This document shows, piece after piece, positions 4,700-12,900 of a stretch of 15,548 bases of DNA. The position numbers were made by a program, and so were the translations under genes. Source of the DNA: CAZVEV01 sp964625865 (GTDB taxonomy: Bacteria > Planctomycetota > Phycisphaerae > SM23-33). Where the stretch lies: NCBI GenBank assembly GCA_964625865.1, contig CAZVEV010000125.1, positions 1-15,548 on the forward strand, read 5' to 3'. A model generated the notes under the pieces. That model did no database searches. It saw only the letters and a list, made by a program, of their open reading frames with translations, and had not been told where the DNA came from. How positions within the stretch are numbered: position 1 is the first letter of the stretch; the number at the start of each line of letters is the position of its first letter.

Positions 4700-6759
4700 C
4701 CGCAACACCTTCCAGTTTGCCCCGCGCGGCGGGGAGGATTCGGGCTGCAGTTCTGGCATGGCCTCAACTGTGCGTGCTTGCCGCCGTGCTGCTGGTCGAA
4801 GTGGCCGTCTTCTCGATTGTCGGCACGAACTTCTTCTCGGCGGATGCCGCGTACCAGGTGACGCGGTTTTCCGTGGAACTGGGGCTCATCGCGCTGGCGT
4901 TGACGCTGGTGATCGTCACCGGCGGGATCGACCTGTCGGTTGGATCGCTGCTGGGCCTCTGCGCGGTGGTGTTCGGCAAGTGCTGGCGTGATCTTGGCAT
5001 GTCGCCGTCGATGGCGGCGCTGGCGGCGATCGGAGTGGGGGGGCTGGGCGGCCTGCTCAACGCCGTGCTCATCACGCGTCAGCGGATCCCTCCGCTGATT
5101 GTGACCCTCGGATCGTTCTCGCTGTTTCGCGGGCTGGCCGAGGGCATGACTCAGGGCGTCGACAACTTCACGGACTTCCCCGCGTCGTTCCTGGCCCTGG
5201 GCGACGGGCCCCAGATCCCCATCTTCCTGGTCGCCGCCGCCGGGGCCTGGATCGTGCTGCACCGGTCAACCGTCGGACGGGCACTCTGTGCGATCGGCCA
5301 TGCGCCCCAGGGCGCTCGGCATGCGGGGATTCCGGTACGGCGGACTGTGGGGCTGGTGTACGTGCTGTCCGGACTGGCGGCGGGTCTGGCGGCGGTGATC
5401 TATGTCGCTCGCGTGGGCCAGGCCAAAGCCGACGCAGGAACCGGCTATGAACTGGCCGCCATCACGGCCGTCGTGCTCGGCGGGACATCCATCTTCGGCG
5501 GCCGCGGGAGCATCGTCGGGTCGCTTCTGGGGTTGTTCGTCATTGCGATTCTGCAGATCGGCATGCGTATGGCGTCGGGTCCGGCCGAGGCCGCCGGCGT
5601 GCTTACGGGCGTGCTGCTGCTGGCAGCTATCTCCATCGAATGGGCCCTGTCCCGCCGCCCCGCGGCCAGGGGCGATACAACAGACCAAGGACATGAGGAG
5701 CTGGACATGAGAAACTCTCAACTTGCCATTCTGAGCGCAGTGATTTTGCTGGGGGCCGTGATCGTCGCCAGCAGCAACTACCTTCTGGTCCGGTCCATCG
5801 TGGACGCGTCGCCCGCCGGGCGAGGCGGGGAAGGCAACGGTGTGGGGCCGAGCGGCAAGAAGATCACCATTGCCATGATGCCCAAGAGCAAGGGCAATGC
5901 GTACTTCGTTGCCTGTCAGCGCGGCGCCGCCGAGGCGGCGGCCGAACTCGGCGTGGAGTTGATCTGGGACGGCCCCGTCGACCCCGACCCCGCCAAGCAG
6001 AACGAGATCGTCGACACGTGGGCCGCCCGCGGCGTGGACGTGATCTGCGTGGCGGCCGAGAACGCCAAGGGCCTGTCCACCGCCCTGCGCGCCGCCCGCA
6101 AGAAGGGCATCAAGGTCGTGTCGTATGACTCGGACGTCGAGCCCGACGCGCGGGACTTCTTCGTCAATCAGGCCACGCCTCAGGGGATCGGCAATACGCT
6201 GATGGACACCGCCGCGCAGGTCATGGATGGCAAGGGCGAGTTTGCGATCATCACCGCCTCGCTGACGGCGGCCAACATGAACGAGTGGCGCAAGCATATC
6301 AGCGAACGTCTGACCAAATACCCCGATATCACCTGCCTCGATGTCCGCCCGTGCGATGACATTCAGCGCAAGGCGCAGGATGAGACGACCGTCCTGCTGA
6401 ACAAGCACCCGAATCTCAAGCTGATCATGGCGATCTGTTCGCCCGCCGTCCCGGGCGCCGCCGAAGCGGTCAAGCAGTCCGGGCGCAAAGGCGTGAAGGT
6501 GATCGGCCTGGGCCTGCCGAACGAGAACAAGGCCTATGTCCACGAGGGCGTCACCGAGGCGGTCATCCTGTGGAACACGATGGACCTGGGCTACCTGACT
6601 GTCCGTGCCGCTCACGACCTGGCCGTCGGCAAGCTGTCGACAGGCGCCCGCGCGATTGCCGCGGGCAAGCTGGGCATGATCGCGATCGAGGGCGACAACA
6701 TTCTGCTTGGCACGCCGTTCGTCTTCACCAAAGAGAACATAGACCAGTTTGACTTCTAA
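4696..6759 (+). CDS. Fused sugar ABC transporter permease 2 and periplasmic sugar-binding protein (RbsC/RhaQ-like + RhaS/LsrB-like)
   Basis: A 687-residue frame with no internal stop. Residues 1-337 are a complete CUT2 permease: TGGIDLSVGS (75-84), GRALCAIGHAPQGARHAGI (194-212) and VLGGTSIFGGRGSIVG (260-275). Residues 338-687 are a complete binding protein: a hydrophobic segment (about 343-365), a Gly/Ser-rich linker (about 372-387), then a two-lobed periplasmic-binding fold with ITIAMMPKSKGNAYF, VVSYDSDVEPDARDFFVNQ and a C-terminal LGTPFVFTKENIDQFDF that strongly resembles RhaS/LsrB proteins. If both permease ends are cytoplasmic, as in RbsC, the extra helix would place the binding domain correctly in the periplasm, tethered to its own channel. 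These two parts are normally separate genes. AGGAG at 5696-5700, six bases before ATG 5707, could also give a free binding protein from the same frame. Rhamnose or a related sugar is the likeliest ligand. Confidence 0.9.
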   Translation: MTATPSSLPRAAGRIRAAVLAWPQLCVLAAVLLVEVAVFSIVGTNFFSADAAYQVTRFSVELGLIALALTLVIVTGGIDLSVGSLLGLCAVVFGKCWRDLGMSPSMAALAAIGVGGLGGLLNAVLITRQRIPPLIVTLGSFSLFRGLAEGMTQGVDNFTDFPASFLALGDGPQIPIFLVAAAGAWIVLHRSTVGRALCAIGHAPQGARHAGIPVRRTVGLVYVLSGLAAGLAAVIYVARVGQAKADAGTGYELAAITAVVLGGTSIFGGRGSIVGSLLGLFVIAILQIGMRMASGPAEAAGVLTGVLLLAAISIEWALSRRPAARGDTTDQGHEELDMRNSQLAILSAVILLGAVIVASSNYLLVRSIVDASPAGRGGEGNGVGPSGKKITIAMMPKSKGNAYFVACQRGAAEAAAELGVELIWDGPVDPDPAKQNEIVDTWAARGVDVICVAAENAKGLSTALRAARKKGIKVVSYDSDVEPDARDFFVNQATPQGIGNTLMDTAAQVMDGKGEFAIITASLTAANMNEWRKHISERLTKYPDITCLDVRPCDDIQRKAQDETTVLLNKHPNLKLIMAICSPAVPGAAEAVKQSGRKGVKVIGLGLPNENKAYVHEGVTEAVILWNTMDLGYLTVRAAHDLAVGKLSTGARAIAAGKLGMIAIEGDNILLGTPFVFTKENIDQFDF
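5696..5700 (+). promoter_or_regulatory. Internal ribosome binding site before the binding-protein part
   Basis: AGGAG lies six bases before ATG 5707, an ideal distance. It sits inside the fused frame and is the main reason to suspect that the binding protein is also, or instead, translated on its own. Confidence 0.6.
5707..6759 (+). other. Possible internal translation product: sugar-binding protein (RhaS/LsrB-like, 350 aa)
   Basis: Starting at ATG 5707, the product would have MRNSQ followed by a long hydrophobic stretch (about residues 6-28) that could serve as signal peptide or anchor. There is no lipobox Cys. The 20-residue Gly-rich linker (35-50) between that segment and the folded domain is unlike a cleaved secreted protein and favours a tethered form. 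Length and fold are normal for a stand-alone family member. It is listed separately because the permease frame runs into it without a stop. Confidence 0.5.
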
Positions 6760-6791
6760 CCCGGGCCGTGTTCGATAGATGCGCCGCGCGG

Positions 6792-6809
6792 GGGGGCGGG
6801 CCTGCCCCC
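6792..6809 (+). terminator. GC-rich hairpin after the transporter operon
   Basis: GGGGGC (6792-6797) pairs with GCCCCC (6804-6809) around a six-base loop, 33 bases after the stop codon. No T-run follows, so this is a candidate terminator at best. Confidence 0.3.
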
Positions 6810-6930
6810 ATCGGCGCCGCGCCCCCGGCCATGACAGAGCCAACGGCGATGACATGCCGAACCGTCCGAGGCGGGCGCGTCCTGCGCCGGTGGCCTTTCA
6901 TATTGCTCGACTGCCGTGAAGAATCGTACT

Positions 6931-6952
6931 GTTCATACGGATCTGAATGAAC
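6931..6952. promoter_or_regulatory. Operator-like spaced inverted repeat upstream of the kinase gene
   Basis: GTTCAT (6931-6936) and ATGAAC (6947-6952) are perfect inverted half-sites 10 bases apart, overlapping the end of the weak promoter candidate and 40 bases before the start codon. The geometry suits a dimeric repressor, but a chance match is possible. Confidence 0.25.
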
Positions 6953-6991
6953 TCGACCTCGTGAATTGACGATACATTCGCAGAGGTTTCC

Positions 6992-9900
6992 ATGCGCGCC
7001 GACGAAGTCGAGTCACAACCATCCGGACGGTCTGGCACGGGAATGTTGAGACAAACAGCGGATCACGTGCCGGAGGGCCTTTTGCTCACCGAGGGAAAGC
7101 CCCTGCCGGAAATGCCGGGGGGCGGGGATGGTCCGCAGGCCGGCGAAATCTCGGAAGCCCTCATGGACCTGCTCGACTTTGCCCCCGAGTGGGAACCCCC
7201 GGGACAGTTGATCGGGTCGCGGTACCAGCTTATCGAACGCCTCGGTGCCGGCAGGTACGGGGTGACCTATCGTGCCGGCGACACCGAGTTGCATCGCCTG
7301 GTCGCCCTCAAGCGGCTGCGGTCGGCGCGGGAATCGGCACGGGAGGGTGTGCGGCAGTTCATCCTCCGGGCCCAGGCCCTGATCCCCCTGGTGCACCGCA
7401 ACATCATCAGGGTCCTGGAGTTGGGTAAAGATGCGCAGGGCCTGTTTGTTGTAACGGAGTATCTTTCGGGCGGGGACCTTCGCCAGAGGATCGAGCAGGA
7501 TGGGGCGATGGCGCTGGACGAGTCGCTTGCGCTCATCGACGCGGTGGGCCAGGGGTTGGCCTGCGCCCACCAGCGGGGGACCGTCCACGGCGACATCAGG
7601 CCCGCCAACATCATGTTCGATGCCAGCGGCGTGCCCAGACTGGTCGATTTCGGCCTGGCCGCGATACCCGAGAATTCAGACCTCTCGGGCAGCGGGCACG
7701 GGGCCGACGCCGGCGGATACGTGGCTCCGGAGCAGTTACATGATGGCCGCAATGCCGACCCACGCAGCGACCTGTACGCTCTGGCCAGGACACTCTGCCA
7801 CATGGTGACCGGGCAGGCGGCCTTGAGCGGCGATCCGGAGGGCCTTCCGCCGGAGATTCGCTCCGCGGTAGGGCACGCGCTGTATCCTGATCCCGCGGGC
7901 CGCCCGGCCACCGTCGACGAGTTCCTGGAAGAGCTTGGGGCCGCCCGGGCGCCGCAGCGTGCCGACGAAAGCCCGGACCAGACTCCGCAGGACCTGTCCG
8001 AGCCGACTGCCGCACAGAAGATCGAGGCGCTTCGCTGCCAGGTCATGCCGCTCATCGAGGCAGAGCAGTACGAGCAGGCCGAGCCGATTCTCACCCAGGC
8101 CGTCGAGTTGGACCCGTCATGCGAGGACCTGGCGACGCTCTTGGACGAGCTGCCCGATCGCACCGCCCGACGCGACGCCGCTGCCGCTATCGACCGTGCC
8201 AAGGCCCTGCGGGACGAGGGGCAGTTGGACCAGGCGATCGCGGTGTTGACGGCGGCCCTCGAGGCCAGCCCGGCCCAGCCGAAGCTCCAGACCCTGCTGG
8301 ACGATGTGACGGCCGAGGTAAGGCGCCAAGAGGCGGCCTCGCTGCTTGCCGAGGCCGAGAGCCTGCTGGCCGACGAGAAGTTCACCCAGGCCGAGCAGGC
8401 ATTCGCTGCCGTCCTGGAGATCGATCCGGACCAGCCGGATGCACTGGCGGCGCTGAAGGAACTGCCCGATCGCGTTCGCACGTGGAAGGTGGATAAGCTC
8501 CGCAGCCAGGTCATGCCGCTCATCGAGGCAGAGCAGTACGAGCAGGCCGAGCCGATCCTCACCCAGGCCGTCGAGTTGGATCCGTCCAGTGAGGACCTCG
8601 CGGCCCTGCTGGCCGAGGTGCCCGAGCGGATCGTCCGACGAGACACCGCTCGCACACTGCACCGCGCCGAGGCCCTGCGGGAAGGGGGCAAGTACGACCA
8701 GGCGGTCGCGGTGTTGACGACAGCTCTCCAGGCACATCCGGCCGAGTCGACGTTGCAGACGCTGCTGGACGAGATCACCGCCGAGGCCAAGGCGCTGGAG
8801 GTCGCGCCGCTGCTGGCCGAGGCCGAGGGCCTGATGGCCGACGAGCAGTACGAGCAGGCCGACGTCAAGCTGAGGGCCGTCCTGGCGATCGATCCGGACC
8901 AGCCGGAGGCCGCCGCGGCCCGGGCCGACCTGCCCGAACGGATTCGCGCCCGGGACGTCGAGGGCCTTCGCCGCAGGGCCAAGCCGCTTGTCGAGGCCGA
9001 GCAGTACGAACAGGCCGAGCCCGTCCTCAGGCAGGCTGTCGAGCTGGATCCGTCATGCGAGGACCTTGCGACGCTGCTGGCCGAACTGCCCGAGCGCATC
9101 GCCCGGCGCGACACCACCCGCGTCATCGATCGTGTCAGGGCCCTGCGGGAGGGGGGGCAGCACGACGAGGCGATCGCGGTGTTGGCAACGGCCCTCCAGG
9201 CCAGCCCGAGCCAGCCGAAGTTGCAGACGCTGCTGGACGACGTGACGGCCGACGCCAAGGCCGAGAGGACAGCGCCGCTGCTGGCCGAGGCCGAGAGCCT
9301 GATGGCCGACGGGAAGTTCGAGCAGGCTGAGGCCAAGCTGACGGCCGTCTTGGCGATCGACCCGGACCAGCCGGAGGCGATCGCAGTCATGGCTGAACTG
9401 CCCCAGCGGATCCGCGTGCGGGATGTCGACGAACTGCGTCAACAGGCCCTGTCGCTTGTCGAGGCCGAGCAGTATGAGCAGGCCGGACCGCTCCTGAAGA
9501 AAGCCGTCGAGTTGGACCCGTCGTGCGAGGACCTTGCGGCGCTGCTCGAGGACCTGCCCTCGCGCACCGCCCGGCGCGACGTCGCTCGCGCCGTGGCCCG
9601 GGCCGAGGCCCTGCAAGACGGTGGGCGGCACAGCCAGGCGATTGCGGTGTTGGCCAAGGCCTTGCAGGCCAACCCGGGCGAGCCGACGTTGCAGACGCTG
9701 CTGGACGAGATCACCGCCGAGGCCAAGGCGCTGGAGGTCGCGCCGCTGTTGGCCAAGGCCGAGAAGCTGATGGCCGACGAGAAGTTCGAGCAGGCCGAGA
9801 TCAAGTTGGCCGCCGCGCTGGCGATCGATCCGAACCAGCCGGAGGCGACGGAGGCCCTGGCCGACCTGTCCGGGCGGATTCGCGTGCGGGATGCCAAGGG

Positions 9901-12900
9901 ACTTCGCCGCCGGATCACGCCGCTCATCAAGGCCGAGAAGTACGAACAGGCCGAGCCGATCCTCAGGCAGGCCGTCGAACTGGATCCGTCATCCGATGAC
10001 CTGGCGGCGCTGCTCGAGGAGTTGCCCGATCGGATCACCCGGCGCGACACCGCTCGCGTGATCGATCGCGTCGAGGCCTTGCGGGGGCAGGGGCAGGTCG
10101 ACGAAGCGATCGCGGTGTTGACGACGGCCCTTCAGGCCAACCCGGCCGAGCCGACCTTGCAGGCGCTTCTGGCCGACGCGATGGCCGAGGCGAAGGCACA
10201 GGAGGTCGCGCCGCTGCTGGCCGAAGCCCAGAGGCTGCTGGCCGACGAGGAGTTCAAGCAGGCGGCGGTCAAGTTGACGGCCGTGCTGGCGATCGATCCG
10301 GATCATCCGGAGGCGACGGAGGCCCTGGCCGAACTGCCCGGGTTGATTCGCACGCGGGACGTTGAAGAGCTTCGCCAGCAGGCCATGCCGCTTATCGAGG
10401 CCGAGCAGTACGAGCAGGCCGGACTCATCGTGCAGAAAGCCCTCGAACTGGACCCATCGCACGAAGACCTCGCCACGCTGCTCGATGAACTGCCCCAGCG
10501 CATCGTTCGGCGCGACGTCGATCGCGCCGTGGCCCGAGCCGAGGCCCTGCGAGAAGACGGGCAGCAGGGCGAGGCGATTGCGGATCTGACGAAGGCCCTT
10601 CATGCACACCCGGCCGAGCCGGAACTGCAGGCGCTGCTGGACGAGATTACCGCCGAGGGCAAGGCGCAGGAGGTCGCACTGCTTCTGGCCGAGGCCGAGA
10701 GGCTGACCGGCGATGAGGCGTTCGAACAGGCCGAGGTCAAGCTGAACGCGGTCCTGGCGATCGATCCGGACCACGGGGAGGCGAAGGCGGCCCTGGCCGA
10801 GCTGGCCGGGCGGATTCGCGTGGAGAAGGTCGAAGATCTTCGTCAACAGACCGCGTCACTTATCGAGGCCGAGCAGTACGAGCAGGCCGAGCCGATCCTT
10901 CGCGAGGCTGTCGAGCTGGATCCGTCATGCGATGACCTCGCGGCCTTGCTCGAGGACCTGCCCGACCGCATTGCCCGGCGCGACGTCGCGCGTGTGATCG
11001 ATCGCGTCAAGGACTTGCGGGGCCAGGGGCAGTACGACGAAGCCATCGCGATACTGACGACGGCCCTTGGGGCGAATCCCGCAGAGACGGAGTTGCAGAC
11101 GCTGCTGGATGAAGTGACGGCCGAGGCGAAGGCGCGAGAGGTGGCGCCGCTGCTGGCCGAGGCCGAAACGCTGCTGGCCGACGAGGAGTTCGAGCAGGCC
11201 CAGGCCAAGCTGACGGCCGTGCTGGCCATCGAGCCGGATCACGCGAAGGCCGCCACCGCCCTGGACGAACTGCCCGGGCGGATTCGCACCCGCGATGTTA
11301 AACGACTCCACCTGCAGGCCACGCCGCTGATCGAGGCCCAGCAGTACGAGCAGGCGGGCCTGATCCTGCAGAAAGCCATTGAGCTGGACCCGTCGCGAGA
11401 GGGCCTCTCAATGCTGCTCGAGGAACTGCCCGACCGCATTGTCGCCCGCGACGTCGAGCGACTTCGCCTCCAGGCCATGCCGCTGATCGAGGCCGAGCAG
11501 TACGAGCAGGCCGGACCGATCCTGCAGAAAGCCGTCCAGTTGGATCCATCACGCGAGGACCTTGCGGCGCTGCTTGAACAGCTTTCCGCCCGCATCACCC
11601 GGCGCGACGTCTCCGTTGCCGTCATCCAGGCCGAGGCCATGCGGGAACAGCGCAAATACAGCCGGGCCAGATCCGCGTTGATGAAGGCCCTTAAGGCACA
11701 CCCGGGCGAGCCCGAGTTGCAGACGCTCCTGGACGAGATCACCGCCGAGGGCAAGGCGGAGAAGATCGCCCCGCTGATGGCCAAGGCCGAACGGCGGATC
11801 GCCTGCGGCAAGTTCGAACGGGCCCGGGCCAAGCTGACCGCGGTCCTGGCGATCGACCCGGACCACCCGGAGGCTACCGCCGCCCTGGAGAAGCTGCCCG
11901 AGCTGATTCGCACACGGGAACTGGACCAACTGCGCACGCAGATCATGCCGCTGATCGAGGCCGAGCAGTACGAGCAGGCCGAGCCGATCCTCACCCAGGC
12001 CGTTGAGCTGGATCCGTCATGTGAGGACCTCGCGGCCCTGCTGGCCGAACTGCCCGAGCGTATCACCCGGCGCGACGTCGATCATGCCATCGCCCGGGCC
12101 GAGGCCCTGCGCAAGGATGGACAGCACAGCCAGGCCGTTGCGGCGTTGACGACGGCTCTCCAGGCGAACCCGGACGAGTCGCAGTTGAAGGTGCTTCTGG
12201 ACGAGATCACCGCCGAGGCCAACGCGCAGGAGGTGGCGCCGCTGCTGGCTGAGGCCGAGAGGCTGCTGGCCGCCGAGGAGTTCGAACAGGCCGAGGTCAA
12301 ACTGACCGCCGTACTGGCGATCGATCCGGACCATTCGCAGGCCGCCGCTGCCCTGTCCGACCTGCCCGAGCGGATTCGCACCCGGGACGTCGAGGGTCTT
12401 CGCCGCCGGGCCATTCCGCTCGTCGAGGCCGAGAAGTACGAACAGGCCGAGCCGATTCTCAGGCAGGCTGTCGAACTGGATCCGTCATGCGAGGACCTCG
12501 CGACGCTACTGTCCGACCTGCCCGATCGTATCGTCCAGCGCGATGTCGCTCGCATTGTCAACCGCACCGACCGCTTGCGAAAGAAAGGCAAGTACGCCCA
12601 GGCGACCGCGGTGTTGAACGCGGCCATCGAGGCAAACCCGTTGGCCTCCAAGCGGTTGCAGACGCTGCTGGACGACGTGACTGCCGAGGCCAAGGCGCAG
12701 GAGATCGCGTCGCTGCTGGCCGAGGCTGAACGGTTGATTGCCCGCGACGAGTTCGAACACGCCCGGGCCGAATTGAGTGACGTGCTGGCGATCGATCCGG
12801 ACCATTCGGCCGCGGCGGCAGCCCTGGCCGAACTGCCCGAGCGTATCACCCGGCGCGACGTCGCTCGTGCCATCAGCCGCACCGAGGCCTTGCGGAAGAA

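Larger units (their letters stand above)
6760..6991. other. Intergenic region between the transporter and the kinase gene
   Basis: This has 232 bases without a credible gene; a short open frame (6768-6950) has no recognisable content. It holds a GC-rich hairpin (6792-6809), a spaced inverted repeat (6931-6952), a weak promoter-like pair TTGCTC (6903-6908) and TACTGT (6927-6932) 18 bases apart, and the ribosome binding site of the next gene. Confidence 0.55.

Noticed and set aside
4336..5262. Minus-strand open frames across the permease genes (also 3926-4759 and 5266-6855)
   Set aside because: They are antisense shadows of strongly supported transporter genes, caused by GC-rich third positions; translations are rich in His, Gln and Arg and match nothing.
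6966..6971. TTGACG as a -35 box for the kinase gene
   Set aside because: A -10 box at the normal distance would fall on the start codon at 6992.
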